Shown here one piece after another: positions 13,396 through 22,350 of a stretch of 39,882 bases of DNA; positions within the stretch are counted from its first letter, which is position 1, and every line of letters begins with the position of its first letter. The DNA is from a virus. The position numbers were made by a program, and so were the translations under genes. A model generated the notes under the pieces. It saw only the letters and a list, made by a program, of their open reading frames with translations. It was not told the origin of the DNA and ran no database searches. Location: the IMG/VR virus record IMGVR_UViG_3300044547_000562, positions 1-39,882 of that record, one strand, 5' to 3'.

Positions 13396-15618
13396 TTATT
13401 CTTCGGTGATCATTCCCCTGTTCGAGGTGATAGCATAGATACTAGCCCCCTTCAATGCTGGTCTTCCCTTGTTGAAGGCAACCTCAACGTCAATGCCAAC
13501 GCCTTTCATTGCAACTCGCGGTCTTATTGTCCCGTCAATTTGCGCTGATCCAGTAAAAACGTACCGCAACACTTCTTCCGTTGAATCTGGATCGTGAACG
13601 GTTGCGTAAATAGACACATCGTCACCAGCAGTGTTGTTGAAGTTAAACTCAGCCCGGCTGAAGCGTTTGGTTGCCTGAGTGTCAAACGTGTACTCTCTGG
13701 AGCGAATGCTGGCAACAACCGGAATGGAGACGTATGAAGTGGTGCTCAGTGTAGCAGGAAGGGCAAACGGAAGCAGCGGCGTCCCAGTAATTCCCAGAAA
13801 CTCGTCCCCGCCTTCCAACTCTTCTGCTAGGAATATGCCACCATACTTTCCGTAAAGTACATTTACTGGAGTTGTTGTTCCAAATGGAGTTACAGAAACA
13901 TTAACAGGATTTCCTATGTTTGAACAAATAAACAACCTGCGCTTGTTGTTGTAAAAAGCAGGAACAAAAGCATCAATCGTTAAACCATCGGGATAAGTAT
14001 CAATACTTTCCCATGCTTGATTTAGCGTGTTGTAAACCAAGATTGAATTATTGCTTGTTGCCAAATTGGTTGGAAATGCAATAAAGAACCTGTTGTCAAA
14101 ATAACAGCCTTGAACGCTACTGGCGTAGTCAAAGTTGACATCATCAAAGTAGTCATCAATTGGCTCGCTCAGCGGCATCGTGTTGCCAAGCAGCTTTAGG
14201 TCAAGTTGTGGCGTTAGCATGTGCACGCCTTTGCCGCTAAAGAAGAACACAAACTGGCCTGCCGGGACAATGCTGTGACGTGCCAAGCAGCCCACTTCCG
14301 TGGTGACTACGGTTATCTGGCTTTGATCTGCCGCAAGAGGATCGTGCCTAGGATCAATGTAAGCCACATAGATGGACTTCTGCATGAACACCAAGAACTG
14401 ATTTTCAATCCACGGCAGGAATCCAATAACCCTGTCATTACCACCCTGGTTGACATCAAATACGTTTAGCGGGTCGTACCTGTCACTGAGGATGTCAGTA
14501 GCGATAATCTCTGTGTTGCCCGTCTTGACGATTATTCTGTTCTGAAAGTACAGGCCAAACTCCCCAGGCGGCAGCGGGTAGGTGCCGTCAATGTTTACGC
14601 CAGTCTGGTCAATCAGAGTGAGCGAAGCAGATGTGCCATCCCACACAAGCGGAGGATTGGCTTGCTGCACCTTAAAGCCAGTGATGTTTGTGTGCGACTG
14701 AATTGTTGACCCAGTCGTGTTGGTGTACAGAAACGTAAATTGCGTGCTGGTTGCAAGAGTGCCTATGACAGTGGCTACAATGAAATTCCTATGGAAATAG
14801 GCATGTTGATACGGAGTGGTTGTATCAATGATGTTAACCTCTGAGCCAACGCGCAAACCATGTGCTGTAGCAGTGGTAACTGTAACCGTTGCTGTAGCTC
14901 CATTTGAAATTTGAGGATTGGTAACCGTAGCAACGATCTCTGGCCCGGCTTGTCCTCTAAAGATGTACAGGCTATTTAGCGCCTGAACAATTTCTGGAAC
15001 AAATGAAGTAGTCTTAAGAATTAAGATAACATCATTCGTAAAGTAATCTGGAAATGGATAAGTGCTTTTGTGAAAAACAATAGTGGTATCAGTTAATTCC
15101 AATACAGAAACATCTCTGTACTGTATCAAAGTGCCGTTCACATATTCAGGAAGAGTAAATCCAACCCTGATTTGGTCCCCTACGCTTATTCCAATTGTAG
15201 ATTGAACATTTACAAAAACCGTATACAGCCTAGAGGGTCCTGACCCAGTAGTGATTTTGGTGTATGTCTGCTTTGTTGTTTGCCCAATTGGCAAATAGCG
15301 ACCAGCAGGAAACGTGTACTTTTGAGAAAATGTATTTGCCTGTGTGTTGTACAGGACAATTCCATCCGTAAACAACATCACAACATTATCCTGACCAGCA
15401 GAATTAACGTAGTAACCAGACCCAGACTGGATGTTGGAATTTAGCGTGTCATCGGTCATCCGCTCACAGCCCTTCCGCGGCTGCGCAGTGCCCCGCTGAA
15501 GCCGCATGTTCCTTGAAGACTGGGAGAACCCAGGCTGCAAATTTGACGGATCAAGACGCGAAGAGAAGCCGATAAAGTTATTATCGCTCTCCACTCCAAT
15601 CTGGCTGTCTTCAGGCAT
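13396..15618 (-). CDS. Tail nozzle-like beta-propeller protein
   Basis: 740 aa, ATG at 15618 overlapping the upstream stop. It is rich in beta-strands with several WD/Kelch-like blades (for example NRIIVKTGNTEIIATD, FVFFFSGKGVHMLTP, NNSILVYNTLNQAWESID). The size and propeller-like pattern match podovirus tail-tube/nozzle proteins of the T7 gp12 and P22 gp10 type. The N-terminus begins with a GFSSRLDPSNLQPGFS segment, and GTAQPRKGCE is typical of proteins that dock on the connector ring. It lies upstream of the collar fibre. Confidence 0.7.
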   Translation of the reverse strand: MPEDSQIGVESDNNFIGFSSRLDPSNLQPGFSQSSRNMRLQRGTAQPRKGCERMTDDTLNSNIQSGSGYYVNSAGQDNVVMLFTDGIVLYNTQANTFSQKYTFPAGRYLPIGQTTKQTYTKITTGSGPSRLYTVFVNVQSTIGISVGDQIRVGFTLPEYVNGTLIQYRDVSVLELTDTTIVFHKSTYPFPDYFTNDVILILKTTSFVPEIVQALNSLYIFRGQAGPEIVATVTNPQISNGATATVTVTTATAHGLRVGSEVNIIDTTTPYQHAYFHRNFIVATVIGTLATSTQFTFLYTNTTGSTIQSHTNITGFKVQQANPPLVWDGTSASLTLIDQTGVNIDGTYPLPPGEFGLYFQNRIIVKTGNTEIIATDILSDRYDPLNVFDVNQGGNDRVIGFLPWIENQFLVFMQKSIYVAYIDPRHDPLAADQSQITVVTTEVGCLARHSIVPAGQFVFFFSGKGVHMLTPQLDLKLLGNTMPLSEPIDDYFDDVNFDYASSVQGCYFDNRFFIAFPTNLATSNNSILVYNTLNQAWESIDTYPDGLTIDAFVPAFYNNKRRLFICSNIGNPVNVSVTPFGTTTPVNVLYGKYGGIFLAEELEGGDEFLGITGTPLLPFALPATLSTTSYVSIPVVASIRSREYTFDTQATKRFSRAEFNFNNTAGDDVSIYATVHDPDSTEEVLRYVFTGSAQIDGTIRPRVAMKGVGIDVEVAFNKGRPALKGASIYAITSNRGMITEE

Positions 15619-15854
15619 TAGTCTTTGGCGATGATTCGGCCAAGTTTCTCAACGAGCTTCTGGAGGTCGTCCCGGATGTCCATGATGGCTTGAAGATCAG
15701 GACCCTCTTCCTCTTCTTCCATGTCGTCAGCTTCCTCTTCACCATAGCCGCACTCAGGGCAGGTGCCGTTTGACTTCATGTCACAGCCACAGTCCGGGCA
15801 GTAGTCCTTGCTGCCTCCCATGAAGGAACCAAGTGCGATAGTTAGCTTGCTCAT
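15618..15854 (-). CDS. Small zinc-ribbon acidic protein
   Basis: 78 aa. Two CxxC knuckles (YCPDCGCDM and TCPECGYG, residues about 18-36) form a zinc ribbon, followed by an acidic run (EEEADDMEEEEEGP) and a C-terminal amphipathic helix (DIRDDLQKLVEKLGRIIAKD). It overlaps the endolysin stop (ATGA at 15851-15854). The function is unknown. The mix of zinc ribbon and acidic segment could bind a protein or nucleic acid. Confidence 0.75.
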   Translation of the reverse strand: MSKLTIALGSFMGGSKDYCPDCGCDMKSNGTCPECGYGEEEADDMEEEEEGPDLQAIMDIRDDLQKLVEKLGRIIAKD

Positions 15855-16387
15855 GCGATGTACTTTTTAAGTTTCTCCAACCGATTATCCCAGCCTTTAC
15901 TGAAGGATTTTTGCGTTTCATCCAGCTTCGCCAGCAGCTCATAGAAGCCGTCACGCTGCACGATGATGTCAGCACACACAGCATCCACGCCAATGTCGTT
16001 GATCTTGGCTTCCATGGCCAGAATGGTCTTTGCTCCAATGGCACCATCATCCTTGGTGCCTACTGCTCGCTGGAGGAACTTGGCAGCCTGCCCAACGCCT
16101 GTGTTCACGCAGCCGTCAAAGTGTACCACACAGAGCGGCCAAGGCATTTTAAAGCACTTCCCGCGCACCCAGTAGTCGTTGTAGTAGATGTCTTCAACCT
16201 CCTCGTCGGAGATCTCTTTCACGCAGCGGCGATCTTCCTGCCGGTCATCCCGGTACTTGTCGTACTCCCGTTGCAGGATGCCGCGGTTCGTCTTGCCCCC
16301 AGAGTCGTGCCGGTGGTTGCTAAAGCCTCCTTCAGCGTCTAGCACGAAGGCTAGAGACCGCTCAAAGTTGGGGTTTGCGGGCTTCAT
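15851..16387 (-). CDS. Endolysin, glycoside hydrolase family 108 (muramidase)
   Basis: 178 aa from the ATG at 16387; an ATG at 16399 is also possible, neither with a clear ribosome-binding site. FERSLAFVLDAEGGFSN contains the catalytic glutamate of the GH108 EGG signature, and DSGGKTNRGILQREYD is the following conserved loop. DGCVNTGVGQAAKFLQ and DGAIGAKTILAMEA match the C-terminal peptidoglycan-binding part. It cleaves the glycan backbone of the host wall at lysis. There is no signal peptide, so release needs a holin; two one-TM genes sit immediately upstream. Confidence 0.88.
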   Translation of the reverse strand: MKPANPNFERSLAFVLDAEGGFSNHRHDSGGKTNRGILQREYDKYRDDRQEDRRCVKEISDEEVEDIYYNDYWVRGKCFKMPWPLCVVHFDGCVNTGVGQAAKFLQRAVGTKDDGAIGAKTILAMEAKINDIGVDAVCADIIVQRDGFYELLAKLDETQKSFSKGWDNRLEKLKKYIA

Positions 16388-16538
16388 TGCGGATGACATC
16401 GATGAGCCCAAACAACGAGACAATAGCTGTCGAAACAGCACCGCTAATGTCCATGGAATAGATCCCCGCTGCCGCGCCGATTTTAGCCAGTCCAAGCCAG
16501 GTGGAAGGTTGACGTAGGTAGGTTTTAAAAATGCTCAT
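16362..16538 (-). CDS. Small membrane protein, holin candidate
   Basis: 58 aa, ATG at 16538 overlapping the previous stop (ATGA); its end overlaps the endolysin start. A basic N-terminus (MSIFKTYLRQPSTW) precedes a hydrophobic span (residues about 17-50, broken by an SMDIS turn) that may form one or two membrane passes, then a charged tail (RNEARKPQL). The position directly before the endolysin makes a holin or holin partner likely. Confidence 0.6.
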   Translation of the reverse strand: MSIFKTYLRQPSTWLGLAKIGAAAGIYSMDISGAVSTAIVSLFGLIDVIRNEARKPQL

Positions 16539-16699
16539 TTGGATTCAGTGTGTTCTAGCAGACGCTCCCAAAGGGCTTTGCGATCAAACTCGCATTCCTT
16601 GATCTTGCCGTACAGATACCAGACGGCAACAATTGTAAATGCCATGGACAAGCCTTGGCCGGCTGCCTGATCAAGAATGTGATTGATGAACTTTTCCAT
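16535..16699 (-). CDS. Small one-TM protein of the lysis cassette
   Basis: 54 aa from the ATG at 16699. Residues about 17-32 (GLSMAFTIVAVWYLYG) form a short transmembrane helix followed by a charged helix (KIKECEFDRKALWERLLEH). It sits 3 nt after the upstream stop and overlaps the 58-aa membrane protein by an ATGA. It could be the holin, an antiholin or a pinholin, and the sequence does not say which of the two neighbours is which. Confidence 0.6.
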   Translation of the reverse strand: MEKFINHILDQAAGQGLSMAFTIVAVWYLYGKIKECEFDRKALWERLLEHTESK

Positions 16700-16702
16700 A
16701 AA

Positions 16703-16963
16703 TTAGCATTTCCACCGTTTCATGCTGGCCTTGGCTCGTTCAGCCGGACCTTTGGCATTAGCTACTACACCAGCCATGCGAGCACAGAAAGACTTTTTGC
16801 GGCCAGCGTCAGCCTTGGTCTTAGGATTCGGAGCAGGAGCCTTGAGGTTGCTGCCAGTGGCCTTGTTTAGCTTTGCGCGGCCCTTGGCAGTTAGGCCGGC
16901 ACCCTTAGAGACAGGCAGTTTCTCGCCGCGGCCAACGGATAGGGATGGAGTCTTTTTAGGCAT
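16703..16963 (-). CDS. Basic phage protein, DUF6321-like
   Basis: 86 aa, ATG at 16963. The sequence MPKKTPSLSVGRGEKL..., the central KAPAPNPKTKADAGRKKSFC and the C-terminal MKRWKC match my recollection of a short basic phage protein annotated DUF6321. It is strongly positively charged and has two conserved cysteines (in KSFCARM and at the end). The function is unknown, and a DNA-binding or virion role is plausible. Its start overlaps the upstream gene by 8 nt. Confidence 0.75.
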   Translation of the reverse strand: MPKKTPSLSVGRGEKLPVSKGAGLTAKGRAKLNKATGSNLKAPAPNPKTKADAGRKKSFCARMAGVVANAKGPAERAKASMKRWKC

Positions 16964-17153
16964 TTGCAGGGGGCACAAACTGGCCGTTGATGTAGCTCCA
17001 ACCTATGCCCGCACCTGAATCGCCAATTGGCTCAACGTAGTAGGCTGGGTCAATGTAGTAACCACTCTCAGGAGGCGCCCACGGAGGAGGCACATCACAA
17101 GGAACGCAGCTTGCAACGATGTTGGTGACAGAATCAATGATTGCGTAGTTCAT
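16956..17153 (-). CDS. Small fibre-associated protein (tail-fibre chaperone-like)
   Basis: 65 aa. The opening MNYAIIDSVTNIVASCV, a Pro-rich centre (PPPWAPPESGYY) and the ending GWSYINGQFVPP follow the pattern of short domains of phage tail-fibre assembly proteins (I-x-x-G-x-V-x-N ... P ... G-W-x-Y-x-x-G-x-F-x-P-P). It lies just downstream of two fibre genes, which fits a chaperone or a fibre-tip peptide. Two cysteines (SCVPC) are unusual for that family. Confidence 0.55.
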   Translation of the reverse strand: MNYAIIDSVTNIVASCVPCDVPPPWAPPESGYYIDPAYYVEPIGDSGAGIGWSYINGQFVPPANA

Positions 17154-17155
17154 GG

Positions 17156-17290
17156 CTATTCAGACAAGTCTCTTTGAAGCTCTTGGATCTCACAGCCAGC
17201 ATGGTGCTCGTTGCGATATGCCTCTGCTTCTGCTTGGTCAATAAACTCAACCCAACCAGATGGATGAACAATGCGGTAAACTGTATTCAT
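17156..17290 (-). CDS. Small hypothetical protein, 44 aa
   Basis: An ATG at 17290 opens a 44-codon frame (MNTVYRIVHPSGWVEFIDQA ... GCEIQELQRDLSE). It sits 3 nt after the stop of the second fibre gene and 2 nt before the next ATG, so it fills the gap exactly. The RIVHPSGWVEF strand pair and acidic helix suggest a compact alpha/beta peptide. The function is unknown. Confidence 0.65.
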   Translation of the reverse strand: MNTVYRIVHPSGWVEFIDQAEAEAYRNEHHAGCEIQELQRDLSE

Positions 17291-17293
17291 TGG

Positions 17294-18376
17294 TTAGAAA
17301 AATGGCGTGTTGGGAGTGATTCGCAAGTATATGGAATCAAGATTTGCAATAACAGCCGTTCCAATTGCCGCTACACGGTTGATGTGAGCAAAGAAAATTA
17401 GCCTTCCAACCGGAATATTTGTTGTGTGAGTGGCAACTGTGGTCCCGTCAATTTTTGCAATGACCTGTGTGCCAGTGCTGTTGATCAAGATCTCCAAGTT
17501 GCGAAACACTCCATCAGCAAATGAAACGCCTGTAGATGTTAGTGTTTCAACATTTCCTGATTTGGTTACAAAATCAATTCCCTGCCCGTTTTGGGAGCGG
17601 AAATAAATTGCATTTGAAGATTCCCCAGTGGTTGAGTCTCCCCAGCCGCAACGTAATGCTCCAGTTAATGTTCCGTCAAACCAAGTTGCTCCATTCTGTG
17701 CAAAACGGAAAATTGCCCTTGCTTCCCCACTTCCTGCAATTGCGTTGTTTGCAGCTTGATTTAACCTTGCTTGTTGCCCTGTGGCGGCTGCTGATCCAGT
17801 GGACATTGCAATAATGCCAAGTCCAGCGTTTACAATTGTGTTAGACCCACCAGTTACCGCAAGAGCTATATTTCCAGACAGTGATGACGTGGACATGAAG
17901 TGCTCAAAAAACTCAAGATAAGCACCAGCAGTCAATCCAATAGAAATGGACCCATTTCCGTTCGTAATCGCAACATTGTCTGTGCCAGTCAAAGTAGCTT
18001 TAGCCAACGTGTTGCCAGTGCTATTCCCAATAAGAAGCTGCCCATCCGTGTAGGATATTTGCCCGGTGCCACCAAGGCTAAGTGCCAACGGCGCCGAGGT
18101 AGTCAGCGCAGCTTGAGCGCCAAGTTCCCCAAGTGTGGGAAAGATGTGCCTGTGATCGGCCCTAGCAGCAAAGGTGCTGAGCCCGATGACAGCAGAGGTC
18201 GAGAGTGCAGCAGGAGCGGTGGTGGACAGCCCGGCGATCTGGGCAGTCGTGAGAACACCGGCCAGTGCCTGAGACACGGTAGCCTTGCGTGTGGTAACAC
18301 CCTGGTTAACCACCAACACATCCGTTGTTGCTACGGATGCTGCTGCTGGCAGTTCGGAGATCTTGATGTTCGGCAT
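17294..18376 (-). CDS. Tail fibre protein 2
   Basis: 360 aa. The N-terminus (MPNIKISELPAAASVATTDV, VVNQGVTTRKATVSQALAG) matches that of the upstream fibre (KISALPAATSVDGTELIPIV) and is probably the tail-attachment module. ARADHRHIFP corresponds to ARADHQH in the other fibre. Residues about 150-360 form a beta-sandwich-like domain (AYLEFFEHFMSTSSLSGNIA ... GRLIFFAHINRVA) resembling a carbohydrate-binding lectin fold. It is likely a receptor-binding fibre that shares its base with fibre 1. Confidence 0.8.
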   Translation of the reverse strand: MPNIKISELPAAASVATTDVLVVNQGVTTRKATVSQALAGVLTTAQIAGLSTTAPAALSTSAVIGLSTFAARADHRHIFPTLGELGAQAALTTSAPLALSLGGTGQISYTDGQLLIGNSTGNTLAKATLTGTDNVAITNGNGSISIGLTAGAYLEFFEHFMSTSSLSGNIALAVTGGSNTIVNAGLGIIAMSTGSAAATGQQARLNQAANNAIAGSGEARAIFRFAQNGATWFDGTLTGALRCGWGDSTTGESSNAIYFRSQNGQGIDFVTKSGNVETLTSTGVSFADGVFRNLEILINSTGTQVIAKIDGTTVATHTTNIPVGRLIFFAHINRVAAIGTAVIANLDSIYLRITPNTPFF

Positions 18377-18379
18377 AGA

Positions 18380-20626
18380 TTAAGAATTGGAGAATGCGGC
18401 AGTGGCGACATTAAATGAACTTGTGTATCGCGCAAATCCGTTAGTCACACGAAACTCGTCAATTTTTCCGTAAAATCCCTGTAGGCCAGCAATTGTTCCG
18501 GGCATCCCTATTGCAAATGCAGTAGTTGTTGAAAAGTTATTACTTATGGCTGCGCTTCCATTAAGTATTCCATTAGTAAAAATCCTAAGCGTGTTTGATG
18601 CTCTTGTAATTGCAATATGAGTCCATGTATTAAACAAAATTGAAGCTGTGCCAGTAATTGTAAAATTGGCAGATCCTGATTGAAATGCGAGCAGGCCGCC
18701 AGAGGTAATGGACGCAGTGTAATTTGTCGCTAAAGATGTGGTAACATTTCCAAATACATAACACGCTCCATTTGCTCTATTTACCCAACACTCAATTGTA
18801 AAATCTCCAGTTCCAAATGCAAACGGCGTGCCGTTAGAGCATGAAACATAATTTCCTGCTGTTGACGGAAACAGCAAAGACGCAGTTCCAAATTTCGGAT
18901 CTGTTGTTGTTAAAACAGGGTTGGCGTTATTCCCAGCAAACGTCAGCGCGCCAGGGCCATTGTCCGTAAATACCTGCGTTCCATTTACTCCATCTAGATG
19001 CAGCAGTGCAGAAATCTGAGAATAATTGGGATCAGTTGCAAGCAAGCTGCCTTCAATGTGCCATGTGTCAGTAGCAATCTTGGACAAGATATTGCTGAAG
19101 TATTGGCCTGCGCTTGAAACTTGGTTCGATGGAGACAAAACAGTGACTCCATTTGAGGCCTGGTAATTAATCCTTCCAGCACCTACTTGAATAACATTTA
19201 CAACTGAGCCAACAGGGAGCGCCACTGATGCGTTTGTTGGTATCGTAAGGTTTACGCCAGTCGCAGAGTTGACTGGGCAAATTGTCTGAGCATCTGTCAG
19301 CGCCAACGTGCTGGATGCAGTTTTGTCAGCAGAAACAGTGTAAAACAACGATGAGCCACCAGCGGCAGCAACAGTCGTAAGCGCAGTAACCTGCCCTTTG
19401 GCGTTTACCGTGATGACTGGGATCAGCGTAGAGCTTCCAACTGCTGTTTGAGCAGTAGTGACAGCAGCCAATGTTGGATTGGGATAATTTCCAGTCAGGT
19501 CACCCCCGGCAGTTGCCGTTGCACCTAGGGCGCCAACTTGAGCCGCAGTGGGAAACACATGCTGATGATCTGCACGAGCCGCTGCCGTGGATAGACCAAT
19601 GACAGCCGCCGTTGCCAGTGCTGCCGGAGCCGTGGTAGCAAGAGGAGCGCCGCTGCCTCCCGAAAAAGCTACAGAAGAAAGCGCAGTAACTTGTCCTTGC
19701 GCATTGATAGACAGCACAGGAATTTGGCTTGTGCTGCCAACATTAATCTGGGCAGTCGTAATGTCTGCCAGAGCAATCGTTCCGCTTTCGATGATCGTGC
19801 CTCCAGACAACCCCGTGCCGGCCGTAATGCTGGTGACTGTGCCTCCGGCCTCGCTGGTGATTGGGACAGATCCAAGGCTCGTCACGCGGCCCTTGGCGTC
19901 AATACTCAAAACAGGAACAGCGGTGCCGCTGCCCACGTTGCTCTGGGCTGTCGTGATGGAAGCCAAGGTGGCCACGGCTGCTCCAGGTCCAACGGCAGTA
20001 ACATCTCCTGTGAGCGAAGTAATCTCTGAAGTGCTTCCGGCCGAAATTGCCACTGTAGTCAACGCAGTGACGCGACCCTTGGCGTCAATGCTGATCCTTG
20101 GAACCGCAGTTGCACTGCCTACGTTACTCTGTGCAGTTGTGATTGCCGCAAGAGTCGGGTTCGGATAATTTCCAGCCAAGTCTCCACTAGCCGCGGCTGT
20201 GGCACCAAGTGCGCCAACATTGGCAGCGGTGGGGTAGGCGTGCTGATGGTCAGCTCGTGCTGCAAAAGCAGATGAGCCAGCAGCGCCAGAGGGAGCGAGC
20301 GCAGATGCTGCCGTAGAAGACAAACCAGCAATCTGGCTGGTTGTCAGCGCAGGGTTGGCTGCTGTAGCCAGTGTAATAACACGTCCTTTAGCATCAACCG
20401 TGAGCACCGGAATAACCAGGCCAGAGCCCACTCCAGTCTGTGCGGTGGTGACAGAAGCTAGTGTTGGGTTAGGGTAGGTTCCAGTCAGATCGCCGCCAGC
20501 AACGCCAGCCGGGTTGCGGAGAATGAGCCCGGTGACCTTCTTGGTAGCGCCACCCTGGACGATTGGAATGAGTTCCGTTCCGTCTACTGATGTTGCCGCT
20601 GGAAGTGCAGAGATTTTGTCGCCCAT
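18380..20626 (-). CDS. Tail fibre protein 1 with repeats and LamG-like C-terminus
   Basis: 748 aa. After the ISALPAATSV attachment module, the shaft has three GDLxGxYPNPTLA units (first two near residues 45 and 150) and several TTAQxxVGS...IDAKGRVT units, all typical of phage fibre shafts. ARADHQH occurs twice. The C-terminal about 200 residues (SALLHLDGVNGTQVF, FTIECWVNR, INNFSTTTAFAIG-like strands, KIDEFRVTNGFARYT) form a LamG/concanavalin-like carbohydrate-binding domain. It probably recognises a surface polysaccharide. Confidence 0.85.
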   Translation of the reverse strand: MGDKISALPAATSVDGTELIPIVQGGATKKVTGLILRNPAGVAGGDLTGTYPNPTLASVTTAQTGVGSGLVIPVLTVDAKGRVITLATAANPALTTSQIAGLSSTAASALAPSGAAGSSAFAARADHQHAYPTAANVGALGATAAASGDLAGNYPNPTLAAITTAQSNVGSATAVPRISIDAKGRVTALTTVAISAGSTSEITSLTGDVTAVGPGAAVATLASITTAQSNVGSGTAVPVLSIDAKGRVTSLGSVPITSEAGGTVTSITAGTGLSGGTIIESGTIALADITTAQINVGSTSQIPVLSINAQGQVTALSSVAFSGGSGAPLATTAPAALATAAVIGLSTAAARADHQHVFPTAAQVGALGATATAGGDLTGNYPNPTLAAVTTAQTAVGSSTLIPVITVNAKGQVTALTTVAAAGGSSLFYTVSADKTASSTLALTDAQTICPVNSATGVNLTIPTNASVALPVGSVVNVIQVGAGRINYQASNGVTVLSPSNQVSSAGQYFSNILSKIATDTWHIEGSLLATDPNYSQISALLHLDGVNGTQVFTDNGPGALTFAGNNANPVLTTTDPKFGTASLLFPSTAGNYVSCSNGTPFAFGTGDFTIECWVNRANGACYVFGNVTTSLATNYTASITSGGLLAFQSGSANFTITGTASILFNTWTHIAITRASNTLRIFTNGILNGSAAISNNFSTTTAFAIGMPGTIAGLQGFYGKIDEFRVTNGFARYTSSFNVATAAFSNS

Positions 20627-20627
20627 A

Positions 20628-20831
20628 TTAGCCTGTGGTCAGAATGTCGCCGCTTTCGTTTGTGAGTGTAAATCCAGCTTCAGTAGTGAGCAAGTCTCCG
20701 CCGCCTTGTGTAATGGCGATCTTCTTGAACTTGAAGGTTTGATTGCTACCAGAAACTTGAATTCTCGCAAAGTTTTTATTGAACGCCTTTGCTTGGTCTT
20801 GATTACGTTTCCTTATGTATTTGGTAATCAT
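20628..20831 (-). CDS. Small fibre-proximal protein, 67 aa
   Basis: A basic N-terminus (MITKYIRKRNQDQAKAFNKN) precedes a beta-rich half with two similar short units (GGGDLLTTEAGFTLT and ESGDILTTG). It lies between the connector/tail protein and the long fibre with 1-2 nt gaps. It may be a fibre adaptor or virion decoration. No family was recognised. Confidence 0.65.
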   Translation of the reverse strand: MITKYIRKRNQDQAKAFNKNFARIQVSGSNQTFKFKKIAITQGGGDLLTTEAGFTLTNESGDILTTG

Positions 20832-20833
20832 GT

Positions 20834-22030
20834 CTAGTAAGTGTAAACCATATTCATCCGTTGAATCTGGCCCTGCTGACGAATCAACACATCAATCTGC
20901 TGCTGCACTGCAAACTCAGCCATGCCTTCAAGCGAGTCCGCTTCAGATGCACGCCCTTCTGAGCGCAGGAAGTCAGCACTCACAGCGTTAACAAGGTAGC
21001 TCTTAAACCGGAACGGAAGCTCGACCAGCCTCCAGGCAAAGCTGGGATTGGATGGCAGCACACCGATTGAAGCAGTCGAGTAGGCGTTCCAGAAGTTGCC
21101 GGCTACAGGGAGCGTTTTGTTTGGCGGAAGGTACGCAGAGCTTCCTTGATTTGGGTCGTAGTAAACCTGAGATCCCGCAGAGTAGGCCAGTGTTGGATCG
21201 TACTTTGTGCCAAACAAGAATGGTGCGGTTGCTCGAAGCAGGACGAACTTGGCGTTAAAGTTGGCAAACCTGAGCACAAACAGGTCCTGGCTCAAGATCT
21301 CCGTGGACACAGTTGTGTTTGTGTCCAGATTGGGCATGTTCTCCACAACATAGGATTCATCCCTGTTGCGAGTGCCCTTGCGAGGATCGCCAGTCCAGCA
21401 GCCGATGGCTTGCCCAGCTACCATTGCAATCGGCTGGGGATTACTCACAAACTCCAGAGTGGAGCCGCTGATCGGAGTCCACTGAGGCGTGCCCCACTCC
21501 ATCTGCGCGGTCACCGTAGTGATGTACGGATCTGTTGTGGGATCACCAACAGTGTACTCAAACGTGTACTGGTTCTTGGCAGAGGAAACCAGATTGCCCT
21601 CTTCATTCAAGATGAAGAACGGGTTGATGACGTTAATGTACGAATCGCCAATCGTCCCCTTCTGCCACGCCTGCTCAGAGAAGTCCCTGAGGTATATCCG
21701 CGGATAGTTTGGATCAAGCGTGATAACTACAGGGATCGTATTCTCTGCATTCTGAAAATACAGAGACTCGCCGTTTTCCTGAAGCAACTCATTGCCATTT
21801 TCCAACAAAACAGCAATAGGAGCAGCAACAACATTGGTGATGGCAGTGCCAGGCCACAGTTGCTGGATCTCCTGAATATCGGGCCAGTCTTCCCGATCCC
21901 AGATCATGCTCAACCGGCGATTTGTGAAATCGCGGATGGCAGCAAACGACTTGTCATTTAGCGTGTTTCTATCGAGGCCAATAAGCTGGCATGACTCTGC
22001 TAGAATTGCGCTAAATGGTACTGTCTTCAT
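20834..22030 (-). CDS. Head-tail connector / tail tubular protein
   Basis: 398 aa. The N-terminal helical part (FSAILAESCQLIGLDRNTLN, FAAIRDFTNRRLSMIWDRED, WPD) is the pattern of podovirus adaptor/tail tubular A proteins (T7 gp11 class). A long beta-rich insertion follows, and the C-terminus returns to helices (SYLVNAVSADFLRSEGRASE ... QQQIDVLIRQQGQIQRM). It is about twice the length of gp11, so it carries an extra domain. It lies between the capsid and fibre genes and probably forms the ring below the portal. Confidence 0.65.
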   Translation of the reverse strand: MKTVPFSAILAESCQLIGLDRNTLNDKSFAAIRDFTNRRLSMIWDREDWPDIQEIQQLWPGTAITNVVAAPIAVLLENGNELLQENGESLYFQNAENTIPVVITLDPNYPRIYLRDFSEQAWQKGTIGDSYINVINPFFILNEEGNLVSSAKNQYTFEYTVGDPTTDPYITTVTAQMEWGTPQWTPISGSTLEFVSNPQPIAMVAGQAIGCWTGDPRKGTRNRDESYVVENMPNLDTNTTVSTEILSQDLFVLRFANFNAKFVLLRATAPFLFGTKYDPTLAYSAGSQVYYDPNQGSSAYLPPNKTLPVAGNFWNAYSTASIGVLPSNPSFAWRLVELPFRFKSYLVNAVSADFLRSEGRASEADSLEGMAEFAVQQQIDVLIRQQGQIQRMNMVYTY

Positions 22031-22350
22031 TTACTTGGAGGCGTCCAACCTACACTGATTTCTTTAACGCCGCCACTATTTACTCTGCATTCAGGATTGT
22101 CACGCAAGAACTCAGCCAGAAACTCCTTATCGTCCCAGCATCCAAATCCAAGTTTGTGCCCCCAAAAATAATAGGCAGCGCCGGGAATGCGATGAGTAAG
22201 CTGGCCAAGTCCTTCAACTGATTTGTGCCGAGCTTGATTGATTTTGCCAATTTTCTTGGCCTCTAAAGCAGCTTCAACTTTGTTGCGCTCCCAGCCTGCA
22301 CGCAGCTCCTTCTCAAGCTGCCCAATCATGTTTTCAGGAATGCTGATCAT
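22027..22350 (-). CDS. Conserved phage protein of unknown function
   Basis: 107 aa, with overlaps at both ends. The block KINQARHKSVEGLGQLTHRI followed by PGAAYYFWGHKLGFGCWDDK and EFLAEFLRDNPECRV recurs in many uncultured phage genomes next to capsid or connector genes. The aromatic/histidine-rich centre suggests a small folded domain. No catalytic role is evident. Minor virion protein or head-completion factor are the likeliest options from position. Confidence 0.65.
   Translation of the reverse strand: MISIPENMIGQLEKELRAGWERNKVEAALEAKKIGKINQARHKSVEGLGQLTHRIPGAAYYFWGHKLGFGCWDDKEFLAEFLRDNPECRVNSGGVKEISVGWTPPSK

Noticed and set aside
18380-20626. Diversity-generating retroelement acting on fibre repeats
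   Set aside because: No reverse transcriptase or template/variable repeat pair is visible; the repeats are ordinary fibre shaft repeats.
21146-21961. 271-codon plus-strand frame opposite the connector gene
   Set aside because: Antisense shadow of a gene with clear operon overlaps; no domain.
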